A stretch of DNA of 64,000 nucleotides from Bugula neritina. Lineage: Eukaryota; Bryozoa; Gymnolaemata; Cheilostomatida; Bugulidae. Location: assembly GCA_964035545.1 (NCBI GenBank), contig OZ037769.1, positions 12,638,633 through 12,702,632 of the forward strand, written 5' to 3'. Position 1 is the stretch's first letter. Each line of letters begins with the position of its first letter. Below are positions 1 through 11,436 of the stretch, one piece after another. The position numbers and the translations under genes were made by a program. The notes below the pieces were generated by a model. The model made no database searches, was not told the origin of the DNA, and worked only from the letters and a program-made list of their open reading frames with translations.

Positions 1-184
1 ACATGAACATATTATATAAGAGCTGAGCAAAATATATAATATAAGATAACACTTAAACTTAATTACAGCAAAGTATAGTGAAATATATAGATTCAACATA
101 ACATAGAAATAATACAGCAGACACATATAGGTTAGGGATGTACGTATGTACATATGCATTGGGGGGGGGGTTTAGGCAGCCTAC

Positions 185-3100
185 CTGTGGTCCAGGTACA
201 AGATGGATCTCCGAGTTCCTCGCCATTAGTTCTACCATCTCCATCTGAATCATCTTGACAGAGGACATTGGTCCAGGTCTGGAACCAGAAACATTAGTGA
301 AGTAAAGTCACTCACTAACTTCAGCTTTATCAAAGAATCAATTAAGCCTCAAAAGATGCTTTTAATTCAACTATAGCCACTAGTGGCTAGTCACACAAGA
401 CTCCTACAAATTTATAGTCGCTATCCCTATGAGAAAACCCTGATGGAAAGGGTTTTTTGTTAATTCGGGCTAAGGACTTCGTTCGATGGGGCACAGGAGC
501 TATTATGACTGCATGGATGCTCTTCCTAACATTACCGATGGCCTTAATTTACAGGGAATCGAACCAATGACTTCATGAATACTAAGCAAGCGGTCTAACC
601 CTTAGACTATGTTTAATTCAACTGGTCATTAGGGTTGCTAGTCAACACAATTAAGAAACTGATGATATGCAGGTCATATACACCGGCTTTCCATGGACCG
701 ATCTCAGATCGATCTCGGCGAGATCGATCCATGGAAAGACGCCAAAGATCGATCTCAGTCGATCTGAGCTGGTCGGTCTGTGGAGCTCGAACTCAGATCG
801 ATCTCATGTCAATAAGACCATGGAAAGACGCCAGATCGATCTGAGAAGCAGAAAAAGACTGCACGCTACAATGTTGTCTGCTAATAAAAATGATAACTCG
901 TTGATAATTACTAAGCAAAGTATTAAATAATTATGATAGCCACCTTTTTAGATGCCAAAACTTTGACTTTCAGTACAATGATTAAGAAAACTCAATTATA
1001 TGCAGTAGAAGGTTGAAAAAAATGGGAGAATTTAAATTGAATTTAAATTACTATTAAAACTTGGTTTCATTAGCTATTTTCTTTGTAATTTTAAGCCTAA
1101 CAGTCCTGTAAGTTTATTAATAATCTGCAAGACAGCCATTAATTTTATATAAGCTGTCAAGCTAAAAAATTAAAATTAATTATTTTAAATTGGCCAAATT
1201 GTCATACACTGAAAGCTTTGCTGCGTATAGTTTATAGCTGGGATTAAATTTTAGACTACGACCATCTTGTTTTTAACAGTAGTAGCTTTAATCACCCAAA
1301 TAGGTGAAAAAATTATACTTTTAAAGTATCCTTCACTTAAGAGGAGGCAACTTCGCGAGATCGATCTGACACTCTCATGGAAAAACGATCGATCTGAGCA
1401 CATTTCTCAGATCGATCTCAGCGAGATCGATCTGAGATCGGTACATGGAAAGCCCGTGATAGATATATGGGGAAAAATTTGGCTGTATTGCATGTTATGA
1501 ATGACATACCATCAATAGCTTCCTTATGCAGGTAAATTATTAAATATATACTCATGATTTGGGAGTAGCCGTGGTCTAGGGGTTAGAGCGTTTGCTTAGT
1601 GAACACGAGGTCATGGGTTCGAGCCTGGAAAAAGGAGATTGGTGATGTTAGGAAGAGCATCCAGTCATAATTGCGCCTGTGCCTCATTTAAAATAAGTCT
1701 TTAGCCCGCTTTAACAAAAACCCTTTCCACCAGAGGTTTTCTCACAGGGATAGTGTCTATAAACTTGCATGAGTATTTGGGAATTATAAAACTTAGATAG
1801 TTTAAAGTCTATTGTCGGCCCAGTAAAATTAAATGACCTCCTAATACGCATTTTTTATATGATTGAAAGTGAATGCCTAATCTTGGCACACTATTTCAAC
1901 GAATCAAATAAAGCATGCTGCCTCTGTGTGCTGCCACAGTTTTTATTTGGGTACTGACATGTGATTGGTCTGCAAAGTCTTCACCGAATGGATTTCTCTT
2001 TCCACCTCCCAACATGAACTCATGTCCAACTCCTTGCCAGACGAGGTTTTCCTTGCAGGGGTGAGTCACCGCATCACCATTTGGTATGTTTGTCTGATAG
2101 TTCTTGTAACATGTGCCTAGTGCCAGCAGGCTGAGGGCTAAGACCAGCCTGTAACATTTACATAAGAGTTATGTGTGCTCGTGATTATAGAATAGTATAT
2201 TAGGCAGATAGAATAGTATGCTAGGCAGATAGAATAGTATGCTAGACAGATAGGATAGTATGTTAGACATATAGAATAGTATGTTAGGCAGATAGAATAG
2301 TATGTTAGGCAGATAGAATAGTATATTAGGCAGATAGAATAGTATGTTAGGCAGATAGAATAGTATGTTAGGCAGATAGAATAGTATGTTAGGCAGATAG
2401 AATAGTATGTTAGACAGATAGAATAGTATATTAGGCAGATAGACTAGTATGTTAGGCAGATAGAATAGTATGTTAGGCAGATAGGATAGTATGTTAGGCA
2501 GATAGAATAGTATGTTAGGCAGATAGAATAGTATGTTAGGCAGATAGAATAGTATGTTAGGCAGATAGAATAGTATGTTAGGCAGATAGAATAGTACGTT
2601 ACTACAGCAAGTATTGCATAGTTTAGCGTTATTAACCCCTCTCAGAAGATGACTACAACTCAGTGGCTAAGCTTACTATATACTGAAACAAGTAAGATTC
2701 ATCCTTCTGAGTGTTAGTTTGCAAGACTAGAACTGTTTTCAGCAAAACAAAATGCAATTGCCTGTGTCGGTAATGTATACAAGTTTCTCAACTATGATAA
2801 ATTGGTAACAGTGTCTGATGATAGAAGTAGAATGTATAGTAGACAAGCAACTGTAAAAGGCTAACTCTAAAATATGGTACCAACTGTAAAATTTTAGAAT
2901 GAGCTATAGTTGTGCTAAATACATGCTAAGTTATACAGCTTGAAATTTTCATTTTGCTTGTAAATTAGCATTGAAGACTCAGCAATCTCAGCACATATTA
3001 TACACTTATGTAATTTGTCCCACTAAAAAGATGGCCTAAACTATGTAATTAATTATATTTTTTATAGCTTTCCCATAAGTCTAACAGTTTTACCTGGTTC

Positions 3101-3202
3101 TAGATACATACAGCAGTAACTGTACTATTATTTTATACTTGAGTTCACGCCGTGGGAATTATATTCAACTACGTAGACTCACCTAAACAGTGCCTGAGCC
3201 AT
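185..3202 (-). CDS. Temptin-domain / DBH-like copper monooxygenase, copy A (partial, runs off left edge)
   Basis: Spliced gene with coding exons 3183-3202, 1959-2148 and 185-278; the rest lies beyond position 1. The first exon encodes MAQALF plus a split Arg. The second continues with a hydrophobic signal-peptide core (LVLALSLLALG) and then a temptin Cys-rich domain containing NIPNGDAVTHPCKENLVWQG and GGGKRNPFGEDFAD. Exon 3 holds the temptin signature DSDGDGRTNGEELGDP and ends SCTWTT. Phases join exactly (20+190+94 nt) and donors are GTGAGT, GTCAGT and GTAGGC. Exon sizes and splice phases are identical to copy B, which continues into copper monooxygenase domains, so copy A probably does too (inference). 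Temptin is known as a secreted pheromone protein of the sea slug Aplysia. A protein with only the temptin domain cannot be excluded here. Confidence 0.85.
373..611 (-). mobile_element. tRNA-headed SINE (family 1) in copy A intron 2
   Basis: Minus-strand copy of the commonest repeat here: tRNA-like head near 611 (A/B-box-like), body with the reverse of 'GATGTTAGGAAGAGCATCCA', and a tail ending in the reverse of 'GGATAGCGACTATAAA'. It is flanked by TTTAATTCAACT at 361-372 and 612-623, with looser similarity continuing further. The copy B intron has one uninterrupted equivalent (about 9854-9866), i.e. an empty site. Confidence 0.85.
681..1457. mobile_element. Inverted-terminal-repeat element with GATCGATCT-rich ends
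   Basis: The left end (681 onward: GGCTTTCCATGGACCGATCT) is matched in inverted orientation by the right end (to about 1457: AGATCGGTACATGGAAAGCC). The inverted repeat extends about 45-50 bp and contains repeated AGATCGATCT palindromes; further copies lie internally at about 745-845 and 1380-1400. Corresponding sequence in copy B runs directly across, so the segment of about 780 bp is an insertion. No transposase is encoded; short ORFs inside are incidental. Superfamily unknown. Confidence 0.75.
1563..1776 (+). mobile_element. tRNA-headed SINE (family 1)
   Basis: Clear head (GAGTAGCCGTGGTCTAGGGG, then GGTTCGAGCC), shared body GGTGATGTTAGGAAGAGCAT, and tail 'CTCACAGGGATAGTG'. Flanks share a CATGA..ATTTGGG motif, and copy B has the uninterrupted form near 10115-10130. 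Lies in copy A intron 2. Confidence 0.85.
2186..2597. repeat. 21-bp minisatellite, about 20 units
   Basis: Unit GATAGAATAGTATGTTAGGC plus A, tandemly repeated with few substitutions. It lies in intron 1 of copy A, about 40 bases upstream (in gene orientation) of the exon 2 acceptor. The equivalent place in copy B (10629-10709) has only about four units. Confidence 0.95.
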
Positions 3203-5034
3203 GATTAGCACAACTAGCTGAGAGTGTAAGGAGAGGATTTGTGCTGAGAGACCTAGCTTGGTTAAGTGTTTGTCTCAAAGTAAATTCACTAATGGCAGGT
3301 TTACTCAGTTATATCATATTGCATTCCCTTTCATCAAACTATTTTGTTTGAATTTTTATATTGCGTCAACGAGTATAGTATGGCATTATTGCAATTGTAT
3401 ATAAGTGCTTTGCTATTGATATTAAGCATACAAGTTAAGGGCTTATAGAATGACTAAATTGTATAAAAACCTATTGATTCGTTGAATCATGCAGGGTAAC
3501 AGGCATTTGTTTATAATGTTTGCTCAAAGCTAGACATCGACTCGATAGGAATAAATATTTGAACAATTAATAGAACCAGCCCAGAGTATTAATCTACATT
3601 ATGCAGAAAAGTATTTTTACCCACTAGTTTTCACAACAACATGATGTGATAAATAATTAATGAACTGGCTCACCATTTTTAAAACTAAAAATATGTTTTA
3701 AAACTTGTATTATACTCAGCATTTTCTATAGATATTATAGCAAACATAGCATGCCGGTCTGTGTTAATGTAATATCAGGAACATTATATTGGAAGAGTTA
3801 CAATAGACTGCCAATACAAAAGAGAGGGTACTATTTTATTGTGACAGTGTGCAGAGTAACAAATGTAGTAGGAAAGTTTTAATTAGTCACTATAAGAAGA
3901 GTCTAGACTAGATAATTGCAATGAAACTTACAAAATTGCGTTTTAACCAAATTATAAAGAATGTGAACAGAATCTGAAGAACAGAAAAAGAAAACCCACC
4001 AGGAAACGTCAAGTTATAACTTTCATGCATTTGAGCTCAATACCCAAGACTGTGGCAGTAGCAGTAGATCAAACGGAGTGTGAACTTTTACTTATTATAT
4101 AACAACTTTTTTAAAAAAAATATTTAGAAAAAGCAGACAATATATAATTGAAGAAGAAGTCGAGAGCTTTCATTTGCGGTATGATTTGCCATGATGGTGT
4201 GAAGACTATTCAATCTATCCCTGGGAAACTGTTGATACATAACATAAAGCAATGCCTTAAACTAGGAAATGTGACCTTAAACTAACTGTGTAACTGCTCG
4301 GATGCAAGGCCTGAGATATGAACCCATAAGTTACTAATTGAAACAATATAAATTAGCTGCTACGACTTATGAATGATTTAATTTTAAGTTATTTTTATTC
4401 AAGGGAAGTATAAATTCTTCTGAAATTATCTATTATTCATCCCAAGAACATCATAAAAGCAACCCAATATAATTAGGCAATAGTAATATGTTTTAAATTT
4501 TAAATATTTTGCCAACAATCGGATATATTTATATTTTATATTTTGATGCATCAGACAACCAAATAAATAAAATTTTCTTAAAAACTTATTTTATGAATGT
4601 AAAGCAATTATAAAAAAACTAAAAAATTAATTGTTGCTGGATGGTTAGCTTTAGTTGATACTTTTGTTATAGTATATGTAGGCTACTTTATATGAACGCC
4701 ATCATATAGGCTTATTTGCACATAATATTATTACAGACAAAACCTAAATAAAGTTATAAACATTTTAGGCTAGAGTGTTAAGCAGCAAGTTTCAAAATCA
4801 CGTATAAATAAGTCGAAAAGTAAAAAAACATAAACAAAATAATTTTTACAGAATTTGCAGAAAATATTGAGGCCAAACACAGAATAAAACTGCTTTATTT
4901 AATAAATTTTTAGAAAATTGTGCTCAAACTGACATATAATAAACATTACTTTGATTGAAGCATACAGAAACATTAATTTACTATGTATTTCACACATATA
5001 ACATGACACATCTAAGAAATATGTCAGCAAAGAT
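3203..5034. other. Spacer between copy A start and copy B end
   Basis: AT-rich sequence with no supported exon. It holds the presumed promoter of copy A next to 3203 and the 3'UTR of copy B, with a TTTATT (AATAAA on the minus strand) at 4894-4899. Confidence 0.6.
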
Positions 5035-8000
5035 TTATCTGCATAGAATAAGAAAGAGTGACATCATAGCCAGTAATACTGACTGACTCAGACCACTGGC
5101 TGCATTGTCTAAATATTCGTAGTAGTCGAGTATCTCGCACTCGTCATAAGAGCCATAACTGATGCATGACCCTGTGCCTGTCTCCACGGGGTAGTAGTTC
5201 ATGAAACCGTAACACATCTCATCCTGTATCAATGCAACTCTGTTTATTTTGGCTAGTATAACACTTATAATATGAGGAATTACGCTCTGGGTTACTGTTG
5301 CTAAGGCTCCAAATAAACAATTCAAGCTAAAGTACTCAGTCTAGGTGTTTTGCTAGTTTTGATATATGTAGAAAATAAAATGTGAATCTATTTATGCGTT
5401 GCATGACAGCTGTGCGCAAAGCATAGCAAAATATTATTATGCTGTTTGGGTCCTGATATTTTTACTGTCAATCAACTTTATGTTGACATATGAAGACTTC
5501 TATTTTGAGACTTTTCATCATCTTATTAATCATCAAATGGGCATAGGACATTATATTTTTAATTTGATTCAATTTTGAAGGTGTACTTTCGCTTTTCCTA
5601 GCATTATTCTGATTTTTTTAGAATAAAAGTTATATACACCAGGAATTAATGAAATATATACGTCAATCAAATCAATTCAAACCATATATTTTAATGTTGC
5701 TTAAGAACATTGAATATTATTAAATTTTTCATTGCTAAATAGAAATGTTACTCCAAATTTTTAGCAGACCAACTACTGAAGAGACAGATGAATATATAGA
5801 GCTATAGATCTGTGGTTTAAAGTCATAACTTACTGTAGTTGCCGAACCAAACTTAGTGTCTTCTGATTGCTCCAGACTCTGGAATGTGCATGTTGTGACA
5901 ATTTTATCATTTGGCTTCAATTCTATGGGTGGATAGAATCTGCAAATAAGCATCAGCTTATTCATACTATGGTATTTATTGCAACATTTATTTTTGAATA
6001 TTACAAAGGCTTCCTAATAACATTGAATAAAATGTAAAAGTTGTTGTAGTGTTGAATTTACCCAGTGGCCCCGTGGTGTATTGGTTAGCACACTCAGTTG
6101 CAAGCCAAAGGTCTCGGTTTGAATCCCAGTGGGGGGCAAGTTTTCTATAACTGTATAGGTTTAAATATTTGCTACAGCAAATGCTCATGGTCTATTAGTA
6201 TTAGTATATAGTCAAGTTGTAAAATTCAACTACAGTATATAACTCAATTAATAATTTAGTTTTGGATCTTTTGTAGGAACTTTTGCTTAACTTATCTTGG
6301 GCTACGCACTCTAATTGGTGATGGGTGGATAACTACCATGTATATTGATTGCCAATTTCCGGACTTAGAAATTGTTTACTAATACATTTTTAAGAATGAA
6401 GTTAGAAATTTCCGCCATTGAAAGTTGTTTGTATGTCAATTTACTTAGCAACTTGAAATAGAAACCAAAACATACTCAATAAACACGGGCAGGTCATAGC
6501 TGTAAGAAGCCACGTCAAACCAGGTGTTGATAACTTTACCATCTCTATAATGTTCTATCTTTCCCTTTGCGCCTGCAACATTTCATACGAAAGCAATCAT
6601 ATTTAGAAAAGCTTTACCTACATCACTTCTGTTATGCACATTATAGAGCTAAATAAGTTCATATCCCCATATGCCAGTGCTACAATTTAAGAGCAACCTT
6701 AAAATTTCAGTCGAATAATTTATTTAACAAAATGAAAACAACGATTTTTAAAAATCAAGGAATTCAGATTGATCATGCAATGCAATAATAAAGTTTTAAA
6801 TAATTACTTAAACAAAAATTGAATAAGGTAATGAAACAAAGTACATAGATAGCTCCACTTACCAAGATAGTGCATATGCACATGGGCACTTGTGATATAA
6901 ATAGAATCAGTTAGTTTTCTCTTGAGACAAGACTCGGGGCAAGTCCCAGTGACGGTGTAAGCCGACTCCTTTGGAGGAATAACAAATTCTTCCTGACCAG
7001 TGAGCAAATAGCCCATGTTGTACTGACGCAGGTTTGGTGTGAGGTAGAACGTCATTCCAGATGAGTCACTGGACAGAAACATACAAGTTGGGTAATTTTA
7101 CTTAATTTAGTCTGCTAAAATATTAATACTAAAATAACATACGCACTATAATCCTTATGGTGGGAGATTTAAAACATAAAATATATTTGCATTAAAAAGC
7201 CTTTACAAAGATATATAATTACGTTTTAATCTAAAACATAATATGGTATTTAATAGTTTCATATTAACTTCTGTTAGACAATTTAAATAATTATATTGAA
7301 AAAGTGAAATGTAGCCTATTATTTTACTTTATTAAGCAATGAAAAATTAAATAATCATATTTATGATGACAGAACCAACACTTGTAAGTAAAAAGAGCAT
7401 TTTGAAAAATTGAAAAATTAACACATAGATACATGCCCAAGAATACAATATTAATCAAAGTGACTTATTAAAGTTTAGCATATGTTCTTACTAGTAATTT
7501 GCCTCCAGCAGAGGGTTGTTCCAGTGCTGCTCCACAATAATATACGTGTAGTGACCTTTACCGACAAGGAACCCTCTATCACTAGTCTGACATTCACCCG
7601 CTTGTCCAACGGACCAGGCTCCAATAATATCCTGGCACTCTTCATTGTACATGCCACATTCTACTGGCTCGTCAAAACCTCCTGCCAAACATAAAATAGC
7701 AACATTATAACTAAACCACTTCAACAATAGCACTCTGTAAGCAAGCATTGCAGGATATTAAATTGGTGGTTTTCAGACACCATCTTTAGCTACTTGGTCA
7801 ATCATTTCAATCAGTGATGTTGATGGCTTTTAGGATTTTGTACCATCATACAAAATATTTGTAACAAGTTGCTTAGTGAAGTCACTATTCTGTAGAAAAA
7901 CAAGTTGTAACTTTTTTAGAGTGACATATTTGGAGCAGCCCCAAATTTCTTTGAATAACCTTGGTACCCTGACTTACCAATTTTTGCTTTGCACCCATAA

Positions 8001-11000
8001 ACCAAAGTGTGATGCATGACATAAGCGTTGTCTATGACAGGTTTCACTGCAAACAGGTGGTACTCTTTGTCGGATGGCAAAGAGAATCCCTGGCACATGT
8101 ATGTAGTCTCCTGTGTAGGTACCGTTGTATTGTCTAGTCTCACCGTATGAGCCACAGTGTCTGGTCAAATAATAAAATTAAACAAATGAATGTAAGAATA
8201 TATAAAGTTTCATTAGGTCTAAAAATTCCATAACTGTATAATAAGAAACTTGTGCTAAGTAGCTCAATCTTCATGTGAGCTTGAGATAGGTGCAGTGATG
8301 GAGAAATTGAGAAAAGCCTGTGTTTCAGATTAGAGATGTAGCAAAAGAAGTTATGTTCTCACAAGAATTTTAATAAACCAGAGTTCAATAAAAAATTAAA
8401 GAACTTAGGCCATCTCAATTTCTCTACTACTGCTCCTGAGTGGTGAGCTTGAACTAAATAAGCACATACAAGACGATGACTGATTGAAGAAAATCAAATT
8501 TGTGAATTATTTCTGTATTCTCCATCTAAAGGTTGTGTCAGGTTGTATGCAATAACTTACCTTGGTCATCCACACCTTCACACCAGAAGTCATCTCCCTC
8601 TGAACAATCTATTTCCCATGCATTTTTCGCCTTACAATCATCTGAGTCAGTCGGCTCGCATATTCCGGGGTGAGTTATGTTTTCTGTTCTTGAAGGAGTG
8701 TCACCTGGGGAGGAAGCAGAAACATTAGAATGACTTTAGTATAGACAGAGACATAACTCTCTTGACCTTGAACTTTGACTTTTTTAAAATTTACTGCTTA
8801 TATGAGTTTCAAAAAGTCTGTCTTGCAATCTACCTATTAAAAAGGTTATTAACTTAAATAGTTTTTAAAAGAAAATTGTTTTGCAGAGCTCTAGTGAAAA
8901 AATGTTATGAGTTTTTGCCTGTGGATGGGCTGCTTTAGTAGCTTCAGAATTGAAACTATTTTTATTATTGACTAAAAAATTTAGTGTTTATTTATTCTAA
9001 AAGTGACGGCAAAATTGATAGCTAGAGAAACTTGTTATTTTATTGAAGCCAGTAAACATCTAATATTCAACTTTGTAAGTAATACTTTCCGTCATTGCAT
9101 TTACCCCCAAGCTTCATTGCAACACATGGCCACTAAACATGAACATAAGTAATATAAGAGCTGAGCAAAATATATAATATAAGATAACACTTAGCCTAGG
9201 GCCACACGGTGCGTATTTTCGCATGCGAAAATTGAAATCACAAGTAGCAAAGGTGTCCACTGTGCGCGTTGAGAAAACGTTCGCACTTGTCGCTCTGCAT
9301 TTTCAACGCAAGTGCGAATCGTCTCTGTCGTCGTCACCTGATTGGCTGGTAGTTATTCAGCGAGCCCAATTTCTTTATTTTAGTGCTACATTCCAGTAAA
9401 TTGCGTTTTATTGAAAGCGAGTGCGATTTAAAAATGAAAGCTTTGTTTATCACGCATCACTGACGCTACAGTGGACACCTTTGCTACTTGTGATTTCAAT
9501 TTTCGCATGCGAAAATACGCACCGTGTGGCCCTAGGCTTAAACTTAATTACAGCAAAGTATAGTAAAATATATAGATTCAACATAACATAGAAATAATAA
9601 AAGAGACACATGGGTTAGGCATGTACGTATGTACGTACATATGCATGGGGGGGGGGGGAGCATAGGCAGCCTACCTGTGGTCCAGGTACAAGATGGATCT
9701 CCGAGTTCCTCGCCATTAGTTCTACCATCTCCATCTGAATCATCTTGGCAGAGGTCATTGGTCCAGGTCTGTAACCAGAAACATTAGTGAAGTAAAGTCA
9801 CTCACTAACTTCAGCTTTATCAAAGAATCAATTAAGCCTTAAAAAGATGCTTAAATTCAACTAGTCACTGGCGGATACTATTCAACACGAAACTGTTGAT
9901 ATGGAGGTTGTATACATCTCGAAAATTCTTTGACTGTATTGTATGTTATGAATGATGTACCATCAATAGCTCCTTGAATTTATGTAAATTTTTAATTATA
10001 TACCTATTCTGTTAAAATAATTGCCCCCAACTGGATTCGAACCACAGACCTTCGGCTTGCAAGCAGGCACTCTAACCAATTACGCTACAGGGGCTTCGGG
10101 ATTCCAAACAACATATTCATGATTTGGGATTTATAAAACTCAGATAATTTAACGTCATATATAAACATTAAAGCCATTGTGCACCCGGTAAAATTAAACG
10201 ACCTACTAAATATTTAAAAATCAGTAGCATTCTTTATATGATTGACCCGCCAGCCACGATCCTGTAGTAAAAGGTGACCATGCTTTATATGATTGAAAAT
10301 GCATGCTTAATTTTGGCACAATATATTATTGAATCAAATAAAGCATGCTGCCTCTGTAGGCTGCATCAGTTTTTTAAAAGACTGCGAGATTTGGGTACTG
10401 ACATGTGATTGGTCTGCGAAGTCTTCACCGAATGGATTTCTCTTTCCACCTCCCAACATGAACTCATGTCCAACTCCTTGCCAGACGAGGTTTTCCTTGC
10501 AGGGATGAGTCACCGCATCACCATTTGGTATGTTTGCCTGGTAGTTCTTGAAGCTTGTGCATAGTGCCAGCAGACTGAAGGCTAAGACCAGCCTGTAATA
10601 ATTACATAAGAGTTATGTGTGCATGCAATAGAACAGTATGTTAGGCAGATAGAATAGTATGTTATACAGATAGAATAGTATGCTAGGCAGATAGACTAGT
10701 ATGTTAGGCAAACTTTGTGATTTTTGACCTGCATGCTTATACCTGAACTTCCAGATTGACATTAGAAGACAGTAGGCTAAGGTTGTCAAATATTATTGTA
10801 TGTTAGTACAGCAGCTAGTGTATAGTTTAGCTTCCTTTGCCCTTCTTAAAAGATTACTACAATTCAGTCATGCCTAAGCTTCTTATTCTATAACTAAGAA
10901 GAATTTATCTTCTTAATTGGTGGTTTACAAAACTTAACATCTAACTACTATTATTCTCTGCAATTGTAATGAATTAAAAATAATATACAATGGTAAGTAT

Positions 11001-11436
11001 AGAATGCAACTGTAGACACGTAACTATAGAAAGCTAACTGTAAAACATGGTAGCTGTAGAAATGTAGAGACTAGAGAGTGAGCTATAATTGGGCTAATTG
11101 CATGTTGAGTTATACAATTTGAAATTTTAATTTTGCTCTTTTAGCAATTATTACGCAACAATCTCAGCACATTTATTGCATAGGAATATTACACGCTTGT
11201 TAGAATTAAAGAAATATTAAGAAATATAATAATAAAAGAAATATATATAAGAATAAAAAATGAAGATATAAGAAAAATACAATTGAAGAAATACCAACTA
11301 TACAACTGTTTATTTATTATTCACAGCTTTCTCATAAGTCTAACTTCTAGGTATGTACAGCAGTAACTGTACTATTATTTTATAGCACAGAGTAGTATGA
11401 AGGTTTATAGACTAACCTGAAAAGTACCTGGATCAT
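5035..11436 (-). CDS. Temptin-DBH-like (PHM/DBM family) copper monooxygenase, predicted GPI-anchored, copy B
   Basis: Ten exons: 11417-11436, 10403-10592, 9675-9768, 8561-8704, 7978-8160, 7492-7681, 6863-7068, 6476-6572, 5834-5939, 5035-5223 (1419 nt, 472 aa, phases consistent throughout). Order: signal peptide (about 1-20); temptin domain (about 20-145, with DSDGDGRTNGEELGDP and GDTPSRTENITHPGIC); copper type II ascorbate-dependent monooxygenase N-domain (about 160-275) and C-domain (about 280-430); and a C-terminal hydrophobic tail after NAASGLSQS that looks like a GPI signal. All six copper ligands of the family are visible: H199/H200 (VMHHTLVYGC) and H263 (VEQHWNNP) for CuH, and H338/H340 (HVHMHYLG) with M413 (DEMCYGF) for CuM. 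The family hydroxylates small substrates using ascorbate and O2; the substrate here is unknown. The product is probably secreted or at the cell surface. The gene lies downstream, in tandem, of copy A's promoter side. A candidate poly(A) signal (TTTATT on this strand) is at 4894-4899. Confidence 0.92.
6061..6140 (+). mobile_element. tRNA-like SINE head, family 2
   Basis: GTGGTGTATTGGTTAGCACA and GGTTTGAATCCCAGTGGGGG give A- and B-box-like blocks, but the anticodon arm does not pair, so this is not a functional tRNA. Lies in copy B intron 8. Confidence 0.65.
8285..8442. mobile_element. Palindromic MITE, family M1, copy 1
   Basis: Ends carry inverted TAGGTGCAGTRATGGAGAAA-type termini. GTGAGCTTGA occurs on both sides (8275-8284 and 8443-8452), a target duplication of about 8-10 bp as in hAT-type elements. 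The internal block CCTGTGTT ... GAAGTTATGTTCTC is shared with 17373-17540 and 20647-20815. Confidence 0.75.
9194..9537. mobile_element. 344-bp MITE with 70-bp perfect terminal inverted repeats and TTA target duplication
   Basis: The first 70 bases (GCCTAGGGCCACACGGTGCG ...) are the exact reverse complement of the last 70. TTA flanks both sides (9191-9193 and 9538-9540). Copy A has the uninterrupted sequence AACACTTAAACTTA near 47-62. The 3-bp TTA duplication and GGGCC-containing ends fit a PIF/Harbinger-type non-autonomous element (inference). Lies in copy B intron 3. Confidence 0.9.
10020..10095 (-). mobile_element. tRNA-like SINE head, family 2
   Basis: The minus strand reads GCCCCTGTAGCGTAATTGGT ... 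GGTTCGAATCCAGTTGGGGG. Box A and B blocks are present but the anticodon stem fails. The sequence and its flanks (about 120 bp) are absent from copy A at the same place. Confidence 0.65.
10629..10709. repeat. 21-bp minisatellite, about 4 units (copy B counterpart)
   Basis: Same unit as at 2186-2597, at the equivalent position in intron 1 of copy B, much shorter. Confidence 0.9.

Noticed and set aside
667-1500. ORFs rich in Arg/Ser/Asp (RSIS, DRSR) at 635-930 and 1267-1500
   Set aside because: They are translations of the GATCGATCT-rich ends of an inverted-repeat element; no family resemblance.
2186-2597. CRISPR array
   Set aside because: The units are contiguous 21-bp tandem repeats without unique spacers, in an animal intron.
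6061-6140. Functional tRNA genes at 6061, 10020, 28220, 38861, 42770 and 42862
   Set aside because: A- and B-box-like blocks are present, but the anticodon and acceptor stems do not pair and the sequences are repeated with SINE-like bodies.
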